From contig NZ_JAHBRW010000001.1 in assembly GCF_018398315.1 (NCBI RefSeq), positions 740,001 through 804,000 of the forward strand: a stretch of DNA of 64,000 bases, written 5' to 3'. This stretch comes from Chelatococcus sp. YT9 (GTDB lineage Bacteria; Pseudomonadota; Alphaproteobacteria; Rhizobiales; Beijerinckiaceae). Below the pieces are notes generated by a model. It worked only from the letters and a program-made list of their open reading frames with translations, did not search any database and was not told where the DNA came from. Made by a program: the position numbers and the translations under genes. Numbering within the stretch: position 1 is the stretch's first letter; every line of letters begins with the position of its first letter. Of this stretch, positions 8,521 to 18,207 are shown piece after piece.

Positions 8521-8876
8521 GCTCCAACCTTCATAATCCGTTTGTAAAGCGATCCGCTCCGCGCGCAGCGATGAGGACCGAGGCCAAGTTGGTCAGGTCT
8601 AGAGATGGCCAAAGCGGTGACAGCCAGGTCAGCTCCGGTAGGATATCCCCGCCCTTCCGAAGAAATGACGGGCGCGCGCTTCCGCTTGAACGTTATCCAA
8701 AGGCGTACTGCAACTCCAAAGGTGGCGAAAGCCTCGCCTCAGCTTATTCGCCTAACAATAACTGCGAATCTTTAAAAATCGTTCACCAAGCGGATCTCAT
8801 ATTCCAAAAACACATAGCGCAGTCATTAAAAATGCGTCCTTATGCGTCAGACGCAGCACTTATCCACTGGCAATCG
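8521..8876. other. Noncoding stretch upstream of the TerC leader
   Basis: About 350 bases without a supported gene. The right half is AT-richer (around 8740-8840) than its surroundings, as expected for a promoter region. A 102-codon plus-strand frame from 8571 lacks a ribosome binding site and a recognisable product. Confidence 0.4.
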
Positions 8877-9000
8877 TAGGGAGTAGCGCTTGGATTGAGG
8901 CCAGACATCTGCGTGACGTGATCCGCATGACGATCCCGCGCGTGACGGTGGTGCCTTGACTTCCCTCCGGAAGACGTTCGCCCTGTATAGGATGGAGCCA
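8877..9000 (+). ncRNA. Candidate yybP-ykoY (manganese) riboswitch
   Basis: The leader of the TerC gene contains GGGAGTAGCGC at 8879, matching the conserved GGGGAGUAG loop of the yybP-ykoY class. An ACATCTGCGTGAC segment and a second helical part ending GGTGCCTTGACTT follow. TerC-family genes are among the commonest targets of this Mn-sensing riboswitch, which supports the call. I matched only parts of the consensus by eye and did not fold it, and the first G of the loop is missing, so the assignment is tentative. Confidence 0.45.
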
Positions 9001-9094
9001 GCCATGCCGAGCGGGTCCATACCTGGTCCGAGTCTTTGCCCGTTTCTTGATCCAATTCCAGACGCCCTGCCGGCCCTTCGATCGAGTTAGCCGT

Positions 9095-9829
9095 ATGTCC
9101 TTCGACCCGCAAATCCTGCTGCAGATCCTGCAAATTGCCTGGATCGACCTGCTTCTCTCAGGTGACAATGCCGTAGTCATCGCACTGGCCTGCCGCTCTT
9201 TGCCCGCGCGGCAGAAGCGCGCCGGCATATTTCTCGGGGCGAGCACGGCTGTCTGCCTCAGGATTATTTTCGCGTTGATCATCAGTTATCTGCTGGAGCT
9301 GCCGTTTCTGCGCATCGCCGGCAGTCTTCTTCTCCTATGGATCGCGGTGAAACTCGCGGTCGGAGAGGAAGACAGCGAGCACCATATCCGCGAGAGCACC
9401 AGTTTGTGGCAGGCGGTGCGCACCATCGCCATCGCCGACGCCGTCATGAGCCTCGACAATGTCGTCGCCATCTCCGCCGCCGCCCATGGTAATCCATGGC
9501 TCTTTATCTTCGGCCTCGTGCTGTCGATCCCGCTCATCATGGTGGGATCCACGCTGATCATGGCCTTGCTCGAGCGCTATCCCGTCTTCGTCTGGGCTGG
9601 GGCCTTGCTTCTCGGCTGGATTGCCGGGGAAATGCTCGTCTCGGACCCTCTTGTCGTGGCACAGCTCAGTTCGGTCGGCAGCGGCCTTGCGTTCCCGGAC
9701 GCCGCGCATGACGGAGCGCTTATGCCGGTCTCGCAGGTGCTTTACGCGGCCGCGGCAATCGGAGCGCTCATCGTACTGGCGACCGCGGGCGCGTTGAAAT
9801 GGTCACGCCGCCGGGAAGAGGAAATCTAA
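9095..9829 (+). CDS. TerC family integral membrane protein (YjbE-like)
   Basis: Polytopic inner-membrane protein of 244 residues in the TerC superfamily, whose members are linked to metal (often manganese) export or tellurite resistance. The family core LLLSGDNAVVIALACRSLP is near residues 19-37, with its internal repeat AIADAVMSLDNVVAISAAA. The acidic Asp-Asn pairs in both repeats are the presumed metal-site residues. About seven membrane segments can be seen. The ATG at 9095 (MSFDPQILLQILQ) is preferred to an upstream start at 9047 because the family begins there. The candidate Mn riboswitch upstream fits metal homeostasis. Confidence 0.93.
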   Translation: MSFDPQILLQILQIAWIDLLLSGDNAVVIALACRSLPARQKRAGIFLGASTAVCLRIIFALIISYLLELPFLRIAGSLLLLWIAVKLAVGEEDSEHHIRESTSLWQAVRTIAIADAVMSLDNVVAISAAAHGNPWLFIFGLVLSIPLIMVGSTLIMALLERYPVFVWAGALLLGWIAGEMLVSDPLVVAQLSSVGSGLAFPDAAHDGALMPVSQVLYAAAAIGALIVLATAGALKWSRRREEEI

Positions 9830-9874
9830 AGCGAGCCCACGACGGAAGAAGTTGCTCGAGGGGAACAGCTTTCC

Positions 9875-10327
9875 CTAGGGCAGTTTTGAAAGGCGCTGGA
9901 GAATACGCTGGGTGAGCTGGTCGCGGACGCTGCGATAGGCGTCAAGCCTCTGGTCGCGCGTCCCTTCCGTCGCCGTGGGGTCCTGGGTCGGCCAGTATTC
10001 GACGTCGAACGCATGCGTGCGCGTCAATTCGAGTGACTGGTGATGGGCCTCCGGGGAAAGGGTCACGATCAGATCGAAGCTCAGATCAGCCAGATCGTCC
10101 AGCGATTGCGGGCTGTGATCCCCGATCGCGACGCCGATCTCGTCCATGACCGCTACGGCGAAGGGATCAAGCTCGTCCGGCCGAACGCCACAGGAGGTCA
10201 CATAAATGGTGCGGCCGAAAAAGTGACGGGCAATGCCTGCCGCCATGGGCGATCGCACGGCGTTGTGGGCACACATGAACAGAACCGCCCGTACCTCGCG
10301 ATCCCCGGCAGGCGACGGCTCTGCCAT
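9875..10327 (-). CDS. Low-molecular-weight phosphatase family protein (ArsC-like)
   Basis: Cytoplasmic protein of 150 residues with the low-MW tyrosine phosphatase fold. The catalytic loop C-A-H-N-A-V-R-S (Cys19 to Arg25, CX5R) is near the N-terminus, and a general-acid Asp lies in WPTQDPTATEG. It could be a phosphatase or an arsenate reductase; the extra cysteines of thioredoxin-coupled ArsC are not obvious. The gene starts 4 bases after the UPF0262 stop and is the last gene of the hisD strand. In many relatives infA follows here; in this genome a convergent terC gene takes that place. Confidence 0.88.
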   Translation of the reverse strand: MAEPSPAGDREVRAVLFMCAHNAVRSPMAAGIARHFFGRTIYVTSCGVRPDELDPFAVAVMDEIGVAIGDHSPQSLDDLADLSFDLIVTLSPEAHHQSLELTRTHAFDVEYWPTQDPTATEGTRDQRLDAYRSVRDQLTQRILQRLSKLP

Positions 10328-10331
10328 GGGC

Positions 10332-10814
10332 TCACCCTTTCCAGTGCAATGCGAAGATCAGGGTGAAAAGGCGCCGGGCTGTGTCGAAATCAACCTCCAC
10401 CTTGCCGTTGAGCCGGTCCCGCAGAAGTTCGGAAGCTTCGTCATGCAAGCCCCGCCGTCCCATGTCGATCGCCTCGATCTGCGCCGGCGTGGCGCTGCGG
10501 ATCGCTGCGTAATAGCTGTCGCAAACGAGCTTGTAGTCCTTGATCACCCGTCGAAATGGCGTGAGGGAAAGCACATGGGCGATCACCGCCTCGCCATTCT
10601 CCCGGCGGATGTCCAGGGCGAGCTTCTTCTCCACCAGCGAAATGGTGAGGCAATAGGGTCCTCCATCATCCCCGGGGATGGCGAAGGAATTGGCTTCGAT
10701 AATGTCCCAGATGGCGACAGCACGCTCGTGTTCCTGGTCGGGATTGCCCCGACCAATCGACACTTCATCGAGCGTGACGGAAACGAGGCGGCGGCGAAGC
10801 TTTGCGTCTCCCAA
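10332..10814 (-). CDS. UPF0262 family protein
   Basis: Conserved alphaproteobacterial protein of unknown function, 160 residues. Recognised by its sequence ([28 protein letters not shown] at the start, then [20 protein letters not shown]) and by position between hisD and the low-MW phosphatase gene. No signal peptide or membrane segment. It begins 24 bases after the hisD stop, so co-transcription is likely. Confidence 0.93.
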   Translation of the reverse strand: MGDAKLRRRLVSVTLDEVSIGRGNPDQEHERAVAIWDIIEANSFAIPGDDGGPYCLTISLVEKKLALDIRRENGEAVIAHVLSLTPFRRVIKDYKLVCDSYYAAIRSATPAQIEAIDMGRRGLHDEASELLRDRLNGKVEVDFDTARRLFTLIFALHWKG

Positions 10815-10838
10815 CCCTGTCTCCTGTTTCAGTCTCAG

Positions 10839-12164
10839 TCAGCGGTTAAGGCGGATGCTGACCGAACGCGCGTGGGCATCAAGCCCCTCAGCCCGGCCAA
10901 GCGCGATCGCGGCCGGAGCAAGAGCCGCCAAGCTGTCGGGCGTGCACTGCAGGATAGACGTCCGCTTCATGAAGTCGAGCACCCCGAGCCCCGATGAGAA
11001 GCGTGCCGAACGCGCAGTCGGCAACACGTGGTTGGAGCCTCCGACGTAGTCCCCGATCGCCTCCGGCGTATGGCCACCGAGGAAAATAGCGCCAGCGTTG
11101 CGGATGCTTCCCGCGAGTTTGTCGGCGTCCTCCGCAACGATCTCAAGATGCTCCGGCGCCAGACGATCGACCAGTGGGACAGCCTCGGCCAAAGACGGCA
11201 CATGGATGATGGCGCCGAATTCCCGCCAGCTGGCCTCGGCGATATCCCGGCGCGACAGCGTTTTGAGCTGTCCTTCGACAGCCTCTTTCACCGCGGCGCC
11301 CAAAGCGCGATCGTTGGTGATGAGGATGGATTGAGCCGCGGTGTCGTGCTCGGCCTGGGCGAGGAGATCCGCGGCGATCCATTCCGCATTGGCCGACGCG
11401 TCCGCCAGCACCAGGACTTCGGATGGACCGGCAATCATGTCGATGCCCACCCGCCCGAATACGTGCCGCTTTGCGGCTGCCACATAGGCGTTGCCGGGGC
11501 CGACGATCTTGTCAACGGGCCGGATTTTCTCGGTGCCATAAGCCAAGGCAGCGATCGCCTGCGCGCCGCCGATGCGGTAGACCTCATCGACACCCGCAAG
11601 GCGGGCTGCCGCAAAGACCAGCGGATTGACTGCGCCGTCGGGTGTCGGAACAGCCATCACGACGCGCTCGACACCGGCAACCTTGGCAGGAACCGCATTC
11701 ATCAGCACGGACGACGGATAACTCGCCGTGCCACCCGGCACATAGATCCCGACGGCTCCGACTGCCGTCCAGCGCCAGCCGAGGGTCACGCCGAGAGCAT
11801 CGGTGAAGCGCTCATCCCGAGGCAATTGGCGGCTATGATAGGCCTCGATCCGGTCGCGGGCTGTCTGGAGGGCTGCCAGCGTGTCGCTGTCGCATGCCCC
11901 CGTCGCCGCATCAAGCTCGTCTTCGCTGACCCGCAGGGTCTCCGGCGTTAAGGTGAGCCGATCGAACTGACGCGAGAAATCGATGACCGCCTGGTCGCCG
12001 CCTTCAACGACGGCCTGCACGATCCGGGCTACGGCCTTGTCGACCTCTTCGGAGACCTCGCGCTTCATGGCGAGGAGGTCGGCAAAGCGGGCAGGAAAAT
12101 CGTCAGCCGTGCTGTCGAGTTCGAACGGGCCGCCCGCGGGCGAGGTGTCTGGCGCTTTGGTCAT
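10839..12164 (-). CDS. hisD: Histidinol dehydrogenase
   Basis: Catalyses the last two steps of histidine biosynthesis, the NAD- and zinc-dependent oxidation of L-histidinol to L-histidine. It has 441 residues, normal for the family. Visible landmarks are YVPGGTASYPSSVLM, the NAD-site region FGRVGIDMIAGPSEVLVLAD, the zinc/catalytic section AEHDTAAQSILIT, APEHLEI with the catalytic Glu-His pair, and the C-terminal GGSNHVLPTARSARF. It is preceded by DUF2948 and followed by UPF0262, the usual alphaproteobacterial order. Confidence 0.97.
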   Translation of the reverse strand: MTKAPDTSPAGGPFELDSTADDFPARFADLLAMKREVSEEVDKAVARIVQAVVEGGDQAVIDFSRQFDRLTLTPETLRVSEDELDAATGACDSDTLAALQTARDRIEAYHSRQLPRDERFTDALGVTLGWRWTAVGAVGIYVPGGTASYPSSVLMNAVPAKVAGVERVVMAVPTPDGAVNPLVFAAARLAGVDEVYRIGGAQAIAALAYGTEKIRPVDKIVGPGNAYVAAAKRHVFGRVGIDMIAGPSEVLVLADASANAEWIAADLLAQAEHDTAAQSILITNDRALGAAVKEAVEGQLKTLSRRDIAEASWREFGAIIHVPSLAEAVPLVDRLAPEHLEIVAEDADKLAGSIRNAGAIFLGGHTPEAIGDYVGGSNHVLPTARSARFSSGLGVLDFMKRTSILQCTPDSLAALAPAAIALGRAEGLDAHARSVSIRLNR

Positions 12165-12213
12165 TCGTCTCTGGCTACATCAATGGTCTGGAACAGGGCA
12201 GATAAGTCCACAA

Positions 12214-12642
12214 TCAGGGCATCTCATGATTCGGGCGTGCTGGGGCGTCCCAAACAGGCCCGAGATCTCGCAACTGGGCCTCGATGCACTCGACGCGCAG
12301 CTCAATGGCCGCTCCGCCGGAAAACAATAGCAGCACCAGACCTGATGGCGCCTCCGTCTCGATGAAATCGATGGCGAGCAGGTTGAAAACCTCTCCGTTG
12401 CTGGCCGGATCGATCTTGTTGCGGCGAACCCGCTCGACCTGATTGAAGTGCAGAGCGGCAAGCCTCCGCTGCGGCTTGCCCTCAGCGGGGCCCTCCCAGT
12501 CGAAACGGTGGAGCGCCATCGCGAAGCAACGCCTGTGCGGCAGGTAGGTCAAATCCTCGACGCGCAGCAGCGCATCCTGGAGATGGGCTGAGATGACGGA
12601 CAAGTCTTCGTGGTCGAGGGCAATAAGCTTGATCTCGTCCAT
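12214..12642 (-). CDS. DUF2948 family protein
   Basis: Conserved alphaproteobacterial protein of unknown function, 142 residues from the ATG at 12642. It opens DEIKLIALDHEDLSVISAHLQDA and includes RRCFAMALHRFDWEG and LRVECIEAQLRDLGPVW near the end, typical of DUF2948. GGGGA lies 7 bases before this ATG, so it is preferred to the longer frame starting at 12690. The stop is about 50 bases before hisD. Normally it directly follows murA; here a short secreted-protein gene on the other strand lies between. Confidence 0.88.
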   Translation of the reverse strand: MDEIKLIALDHEDLSVISAHLQDALLRVEDLTYLPHRRCFAMALHRFDWEGPAEGKPQRRLAALHFNQVERVRRNKIDPASNGEVFNLLAIDFIETEAPSGLVLLLFSGGAAIELRVECIEAQLRDLGPVWDAPARPNHEMP

Positions 12643-12875
12643 TTGCGGTCCCCATGCGTCTCTGAAAACACCAAAAATTGACGCACTCATGGTTTGTTAT
12701 CCGCCGACCGGGGCTGACGCAACAGATGCGCCCGCTCCGGTGTCGATGAAACATTCCCCAGCATCGAGCGTTGAAGCACAAGACACAAACTGCGGGTCAT
12801 GCCATCGGCTGCGCTATCCTGACTATTCGCCCCTGGAGACTGTATCTGCAGCTCATATGGGGTCGGGAGGAAACA

Positions 12876-13250
12876 ATGTCTCTTCGCCTTTTTCTGTCGC
12901 TGTTCGCGATACTGGTAGCCGGCTGGATGGCAGTGCCCCAGACAGCGTTTGCCCAGTACGCACCTCCCGGCTACGGCCGTGACTATTATGATGATCGGGG
13001 ACCGCCTCGCTATGATCCGCGGGAAGAGAGGCGTCGTGAAGAGTGGCGCCGCGAGCGGGAATGGGAGCGCCGCAACGAACGTCGGGGTGATTGGGACGAT
13101 CGTCGCGGCGGCTGGGACGACCGACGCGGTCCGCGTCGCGGCGGCTATTGCGTAACATCCCGCGGAAGCTGCCCAGCCGTTGGGCCTTCGGGGGGACCTT
13201 GCCGCTGCGAGATCCCGGGCTTTGGGCGTAAACGCGGTATCATTCAGTAG
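12876..13250 (+). CDS. Secreted or periplasmic Arg/Asp/Tyr-rich small protein
   Basis: A 124-residue protein of no assigned function. The signal peptide (about 1-26, FLSLFAILVAGWMAVPQTAFA) has an AFA-Q cleavage site. A low-complexity middle section rich in Arg, Glu, Asp, Trp and Gly follows, with repeated units such as REWERRNERRGDWDDRRGGWDDRRGPRRGG. The C-terminus has four cysteines (YCVTSRGSCPAVGPSGGPCRC) that could form two disulfides. GGGAGGAAAC precedes the ATG. It is inserted, on the opposite strand, between murA and DUF2948, genes that are usually adjacent in relatives. Confidence 0.8.
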   Translation: MSLRLFLSLFAILVAGWMAVPQTAFAQYAPPGYGRDYYDDRGPPRYDPREERRREEWRREREWERRNERRGDWDDRRGGWDDRRGPRRGGYCVTSRGSCPAVGPSGGPCRCEIPGFGRKRGIIQ

Positions 13251-13271
13251 GCATCACGGCATCGCTGAAAA

Positions 13272-13306
13272 AGAACGACCGCCGCGGTCCCTGCGGCGGT
13301 TGTTCT
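13272..13306. terminator. Bidirectional terminator hairpin
   Basis: A 14-bp stem (13272-13285 with 13293-13306, one G-T pair) has a 7-base loop. It lies between the convergent small secreted-protein gene and murA. A-rich DNA on the left and T-rich DNA on the right suit termination from both sides. Confidence 0.7.
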
Positions 13307-13347
13307 CTGCCTATCGCAAGCTGCGGAGTTCGGGACAGGCGCTGCCC

Positions 13348-14637
13348 TCAGCCGGACAGGCGCTCAATACGCGCGCCGCAACGTCCGAGCTTGTTCTCGA
13401 GCGCCTCGAAGCCGCGATCGAGATGATAGACGCGGTTCACCATCGTCTCGCCCTCGGCCGCAAGAGCCGCGATGACGAGCGAAACCGAGGCACGCAGGTC
13501 CGTCGCCATGACGGGGGCCCCCTTCAGCCGCGCCACGCCATCGACATAGGCCACGTCACCGTCGAGACGAATGCGGGCGCCAAGGCGGGCGAGCTCCTGC
13601 ACATGCATGAAGCGGTTCTCGAAGATGGTCTCGCGGATCCGGGTCGTCCCTTTGGCCCGGGTCATCAGCGCCATGAGTTGCGCCTGCAGATCGGTCGGAA
13701 AGCCCGGGAAGGGCTGCGTGGTTACATCGACGCTGGCAAGACCGGCGCCATTGCGTTTCACGCGGATACCTTCGTTGCTCGCGCTGATCTCCGCTCCCGC
13801 CTGGACGAGCACATCGAGCGCCGACTGCAGGAGATCCGGCTCAGCGCCTTCAAGGAGGACATCGCCGCCTGTCATCGCGACAGCCATGGCATAGGTGCCG
13901 GTCTCGATGCGATCAGGCAGCACGGAATGCTCTGCACCTCCGAGGCTGGTCACGCCCTCCACGACGATTCGCGTCGTTCCAGCTCCGGTGATACGCGCGC
14001 CCATCTTCGCAAGGCAAAGCGCAAGATCGGTCACCTCGGGCTCGCAGGCCGCGTTCTCGATGACCGTGGTGCCTTCAGCCAGCACGGCAGCCATCAGCGC
14101 CGTGTGGGTGCCGCCAACGGTCACCTTAGGGAAGTTGATTTCCGCGCCGCGCAGGCCCCTCGGGGCGCGAGCGAGCACATAGCCCGCATCGATCTCGATC
14201 TCGGCGCCAAGCCGTTCCAGCGCCATCAGCAGAAGATCGACCGGCCGCGTGCCGATCGCGCAGCCGCCAGGCAAGGAAACCTTCGCCTCCCCCATCCGGG
14301 CGACAAGCGGGCCGAGCACCCAGAAGCTGGCCCGCATGCGCGACACGAGTTCGTAGGGGGCAACCGTGTCTATGATACTGCTTGCCTTGAGACGGATGGT
14401 CTGCCCCGTCTCGGCCGTCTGGCCGGGACGCTTGCCCGCGATGCTGTGGTCTACCCCGTGATTGCCGAGAATTCGCAGGAGCAAGCCGACGTCGGCAAGC
14501 CGGGGAACGTTGTGCAGTTCCAGCGTGTCCTCCGTGAGGAGGGACGCGATCATGAGGGGCAGGGCCGCATTTTTGGCCCCGGAGATGGGCAGCGTACCAA
14601 CAAGCGGCTCGCCCCCCACGATGCGAATTCGATCCAT
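13348..14637 (-). CDS. murA: UDP-N-acetylglucosamine 1-carboxyvinyltransferase
   Basis: First committed step of peptidoglycan synthesis: transfers enolpyruvate from PEP to UDP-GlcNAc in the cytoplasm. About 429 residues. Substrate-binding [10 protein letters not shown] is near residue 20. The loop [15 protein letters not shown] carries the catalytic Cys (about 126) that fosfomycin alkylates, so the enzyme is the sensitive type. [11 protein letters not shown] and the C-terminal [10 protein letters not shown] are also family typical. The ATG at 14637 is chosen over an in-frame TTG at 14643 because GAGGA precedes it at normal distance and MDRIRI is the usual beginning. Confidence 0.97.
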   Translation of the reverse strand: MDRIRIVGGEPLVGTLPISGAKNAALPLMIASLLTEDTLELHNVPRLADVGLLLRILGNHGVDHSIAGKRPGQTAETGQTIRLKASSIIDTVAPYELVSRMRASFWVLGPLVARMGEAKVSLPGGCAIGTRPVDLLLMALERLGAEIEIDAGYVLARAPRGLRGAEINFPKVTVGGTHTALMAAVLAEGTTVIENAACEPEVTDLALCLAKMGARITGAGTTRIVVEGVTSLGGAEHSVLPDRIETGTYAMAVAMTGGDVLLEGAEPDLLQSALDVLVQAGAEISASNEGIRVKRNGAGLASVDVTTQPFPGFPTDLQAQLMALMTRAKGTTRIRETIFENRFMHVQELARLGARIRLDGDVAYVDGVARLKGAPVMATDLRASVSLVIAALAAEGETMVNRVYHLDRGFEALENKLGRCGARIERLSG

Positions 14638-14643
14638 CGACAA

Positions 14644-14877
14644 TCAGTCCTCTTTCACTGGACGCTGCCCGCCCGCCCCATGAGAATCCACTCTAGTATT
14701 CAATCGCTGACCATCCGGCGCATGATCATGCTCAGCTGCGGTCGACGAAATTCCGGCCTGCAGGTCGGATACCGCCGCTTTGCGAGCCCTGCCCTGCTCC
14801 TTGCGGCGCTTGAGGTTGTCGCGCAAAGCCGCCGCCAAGCGTGCCTGCCGGGTCGTGTCGGTCTCACCTTTCGCCAT
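14644..14877 (-). CDS. Short basic protein upstream of murA
   Basis: A 77-residue protein with a conserved N-terminal block, TTRQARLAAALRDNLKRRKE, that I recognise from short proteins encoded just upstream of murA in many alphaproteobacteria (pattern LRxNLxRRKxQ). The rest is low-complexity. It is probably in one transcript with murA, whose start is 6 bases after its stop. Function unknown; the basic helix could bind nucleic acid. Confidence 0.7.
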   Translation of the reverse strand: MAKGETDTTRQARLAAALRDNLKRRKEQGRARKAAVSDLQAGISSTAAEHDHAPDGQRLNTRVDSHGAGGQRPVKED

Positions 14878-15304
14878 GGCGGTCCGTGATCGGCCTCGTC
14901 ATTCCGTCTAGTCTCACCCGTGAGCCATAGCCCAGCGCGGGGCGCAGAGCCCCCACGAAAAGCGATAGACATCTCCGGGCCGTGTCACAAGTGGCAAGGA
15001 ACGCAGCCTTTGCGCAAAGGTCAGCGAATCCTTGACGCAAAAGCGTGAAAAGGACGGGATCATCCGATCCGCAGAATCCCCTGGGCAGCGCCTGGGATGA
15101 AGCTGTCCAACCGGAGGGGGTGGGCATTTTGTCCTTCCAGATTCTCGGCCTGCGGCGTCTCGACGTCTTGTGTCATTCGCGCCAATATGGAATTGCTCAA
15201 AATGTGACACGCATGGATTGCCTTGAAGCACAACCAGCGATGTCGCCTTGATGCAGGGCAGGACCGCGATTGCAGGCGATCAGGCTCGCAGAATGGGACG
15301 CCGC
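14878..15304. other. Intergenic region between the murA strand and hemA
   Basis: About 430 bases containing the divergent promoters of the murA unit and hemA. I looked for FNR/FixK boxes (TTGAT-N4-ATCAA) and did not find a convincing one. No gene or RNA is recognised. Confidence 0.4.
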
Positions 15305-16531
15305 ATGATCTACGACCATTTCTTCCGCTCCGCCCTCGACACCTTGCACGACGAGCGGCGCTACCGTGTTTTCGCGACGCTGGAGCGTGACGTCGAACGG
15401 TTTCCGCGTGCCATCTGGCACTCGTCGGACGGGCCGCGTGATGTGGTTGTGTGGTGCACAAACGATTATCTCGGCATGAGCCGGCACGCCGTGACGATTG
15501 AAGCAGCTACGCGGACGGCTGAGCGGATGGGCGTCGGCGCGGGCGGCACCCGCAACATCGCCGGGACCAGCCTGCCGATCGTCGAGCTCGAGAAATCGCT
15601 GGCCCGGATTCATGGCAAGGAGAAGGCCCTCGTCTTCACCTCCGGCTATGTCTCCAACGAGACGGGCATTGCGACGATCGCACGCCTCCTGCCGGACTGC
15701 CTCATTCTCTCCGACGAGCAGAACCATAATTCGATGATTGAGGGCGTGCGCCGCTCGGGTGCCGAAAAGGTCATCTTCCGGCATAACGACCTCGCTCATC
15801 TCGAAGCACTCCTGGCGGCGGCCGATCCGGCCCGGCCCAAGCTTATCGTCTTCGAAAGTGTCTATTCGATGGACGGCGATGTCGCGCCGATTCATGCCAT
15901 CTGCGATCTCGCCGAGCGTTATGGCGCGATGACCTATGTGGACGAGGTCCATGCGGTCGGGCTCTACGGTGCGTCCGGCGGCGGCTATGCCGAGGAGGTG
16001 GGCGCACTCGATCGCCTTGACGTGATCGAGGCGACCCTGGCCAAGGGCTTTGGCTGCATCGGCGGCTATCTCGCGGCGAGCGACCTGATCATCGATGCTG
16101 TCCGGTCCAACGCGCACGGCTTCATCTTCACTACCGCCCTCCCCCCGGCCATAGCCGCCGCCGCCCATGCAGCCGTGGAACATCTGTCGACCAGCGGCGA
16201 GGAGCGCCGGCGCCATCGCGCCCAGGTGGCACGCACAAAGGCCGTCCTCAATGCCGCCGGGCTGCCGGTGAGGCCGAACCCTACGCATATCGTGCCTGTA
16301 ATCGTCGGTGATCCCGAACTGACGAAGCGCGCAAGCGACATGCTCCTCGTCGATCACGGCATCTACGTGCAGCCCATCAACTATCCGACTGTGCCCCGCG
16401 GCACCGAGCGTCTGCGCATCACCCCGACACCTTTCCACAGTGACGATCTGATCGCCGGGCTCGCCGACGGGCTTGTCGCGGTGTGGCAGAAGCTCGGCCT
16501 GCCGCTGCGGCCCCAGGCCGCCGCAGCTTAA
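15305..16531 (+). CDS. hemA: 5-aminolevulinate synthase
   Basis: PLP enzyme that condenses glycine and succinyl-CoA to 5-aminolevulinate, the C4 entry to haem used by alphaproteobacteria. It has 408 residues from the ATG at 15305. Landmarks are [67 protein letters not shown] with the PLP-nitrogen Asp, and the Schiff-base Lys247 in [13 protein letters not shown]. The C-terminus has [20 protein letters not shown]. The frame extends to a TTG/ATG at 15248-15251, but the family begins at MIYDHFF. The lysine motif reads ATLAKGFG instead of the common GTLAKAFG, a mild divergence. Confidence 0.95.
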   Translation: MIYDHFFRSALDTLHDERRYRVFATLERDVERFPRAIWHSSDGPRDVVVWCTNDYLGMSRHAVTIEAATRTAERMGVGAGGTRNIAGTSLPIVELEKSLARIHGKEKALVFTSGYVSNETGIATIARLLPDCLILSDEQNHNSMIEGVRRSGAEKVIFRHNDLAHLEALLAAADPARPKLIVFESVYSMDGDVAPIHAICDLAERYGAMTYVDEVHAVGLYGASGGGYAEEVGALDRLDVIEATLAKGFGCIGGYLAASDLIIDAVRSNAHGFIFTTALPPAIAAAAHAAVEHLSTSGEERRRHRAQVARTKAVLNAAGLPVRPNPTHIVPVIVGDPELTKRASDMLLVDHGIYVQPINYPTVPRGTERLRITPTPFHSDDLIAGLADGLVAVWQKLGLPLRPQAAAA

Positions 16532-16644
16532 GTCCACAAGCAAGCGTGGAAGAACGCATTTAATGGCATTTGCGCGCTTGCGCGGGCGAATGCCTTGTGG
16601 CAGTGTCCGCCCGCTTCCAGGCAGGCACGCGCCGCCGGATCTTA

Positions 16645-16719
<75 letters not shown>

Positions 16720-16909
16720 TCCCTTCCCTCTCTCTCTGGCAATCGCGTACACGTCAAATCCCCGCCCACGCGGAGGATGCGAGTGGCGGAGAAGGTGGCG
16801 TCGGAACGTTGCGTTCCATATTGCCCGTTGCGAAGGGCGCGGGTTTGGCCGACAAATCGGGCAGGTCCACCGTGCGGGGAGGCCCCCGCTAACATCAGGT
16901 CATCCCGCC

Positions 16910-17194
16910 ATGTCGATCCAACCCGAGACCTTCGTGCGTGGACGAGCCCTGGCAGAGGCCTTGCGCTCGCCTGATCTCGATCATCGCGCCGAGATCGAAG
17001 CTTTCATCGAACCTTTCGAGGAAACGGACAGCCTGCTTGCCGCCACGTCGGCGGTCATGTCGCTGGCCGACGCCTTCGTGGGAACGCCGCGCGGACTTGC
17101 TGAGGACGCCGTGCGCCCCCTGGTCGATGCCGCGATCGCTGCGGGCTACAACGCGGAATACAAGGCACGGATGGACGAGAATCCCAAGGTTTGA
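16910..17194 (+). CDS. Hypothetical protein, 94 residues
   Basis: Not recognised. A soluble, acidic, helical small protein: ETFVRGRALAEALRSPDL, then EIEAFIEPFEETDSLLAA and DAAIAAGYNAEYKARMDE. No cysteine, signal peptide or membrane segment. A weak AGGT motif precedes the ATG. The stop is 29 bases before the alcohol dehydrogenase start, so the two may be co-transcribed. Codon usage matches the neighbours. Confidence 0.65.
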   Translation: MSIQPETFVRGRALAEALRSPDLDHRAEIEAFIEPFEETDSLLAATSAVMSLADAFVGTPRGLAEDAVRPLVDAAIAAGYNAEYKARMDENPKV

Positions 17195-17223
17195 CGTAAG
17201 GTCGGCGCGAGGGAGGGACGGCC

Positions 17224-18207
17224 ATGTACGCGATGCAACTCAGGGCGTGCGGAACCCCACTCGTCGGGACCGAACTGCCGGACCGGGAGCCCGGCCCGGG
17301 AGAGATCCGGCTGAAGGTTGCCGCCTGCGGGGTCTGCCGGACTGATCTTCATGTGGTGGATGGCAACCTGCCCTCTCCGAGGCTGCCCATCATACCCGGC
17401 CACGAGATCGTCGGCCGTGTGGAAGCACTGGGCGCCGGCGTCACACATCTGCGCATAGGCGAGCGCGTCGGCATTCCATGGCTCGGGCATACATGCGGCA
17501 CGTGCCCCTACTGCACGGGCGGTCACGAGAACCTGTGCGACGCGCCGCTCTTCACGGGTTATACGCGCGATGGCGGTTTCGCCACCACCGCCATCGCCGA
17601 CAGCAGCTACGCCTTCCCCTTGGGCGAAAATGGCGATGATGTCGCGCTCGCGCCGCTCCTCTGTGCGGGACTCATCGGCTGGCGGGCGCTCGTCATGGCT
17701 GGCGAAGGCAAAAGCCTCGGGCTCTATGGCTTCGGCGCCGCCGCGCATATCATCGCGCAGGTGGCAGCGTGGCAGGGCCGCGCCGTCTATGCCTTCACCC
17801 GGGTTGGCGACGTCTCGACCCAGACCTTCGCCAGGAGCATCGGCGCGATCTGGGCGGGTGGATCGGACGAGGCACCGCCCGCCCCGCTCGACGCGGCCCT
17901 CATCTTCGCGCCGGTCGGCGCTCTCGTCCCCGCCGCGCTGAGGGCTGTCCGCAAGGGTGGACGCGTGGTCTGCGCCGGCATCCACATGAGCGACATTCCA
18001 AGCTTTCCTTACAGGCTGCTGTGGGAAGAACGGCAGGTTATCTCGGTGGCTAACCTGACGCGCCAGGACGGCATCGATTTCCTGAAAATTGCCCCACGGG
18101 CCGGGATCACGACGACGACCCACCGATATCCGTTGACTGAAGCCAATCAGGCGCTCAACGATCTACGCGCCGGATGTTTCGAGGGCGCCGCGGTGCTGGT
18201 ACCCTAG
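17224..18207 (+). CDS. Zinc-dependent alcohol dehydrogenase family protein
   Basis: Medium-chain dehydrogenase of 327 residues that would oxidise an alcohol or reduce an aldehyde with NAD(P). Catalytic zinc ligands are Cys38 in CGVCRTDLH, His60 in PGHEIVG and a later Cys in APLLCAGLIGWRAL. Structural zinc is held by Cys91, 94, 97 and 105 (CGTCPYC then C). The Rossmann part has LGLYGFGAAAHIIAQ. It most resembles the AdhP/propanol-preferring group. AGGGAGGGACGGCC lies just before the ATG. The stop codon TAG lies inside a short inverted repeat shared with the convergent cyclase gene. Confidence 0.93.
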   Translation: MYAMQLRACGTPLVGTELPDREPGPGEIRLKVAACGVCRTDLHVVDGNLPSPRLPIIPGHEIVGRVEALGAGVTHLRIGERVGIPWLGHTCGTCPYCTGGHENLCDAPLFTGYTRDGGFATTAIADSSYAFPLGENGDDVALAPLLCAGLIGWRALVMAGEGKSLGLYGFGAAAHIIAQVAAWQGRAVYAFTRVGDVSTQTFARSIGAIWAGGSDEAPPAPLDAALIFAPVGALVPAALRAVRKGGRVVCAGIHMSDIPSFPYRLLWEERQVISVANLTRQDGIDFLKIAPRAGITTTTHRYPLTEANQALNDLRAGCFEGAAVLVP

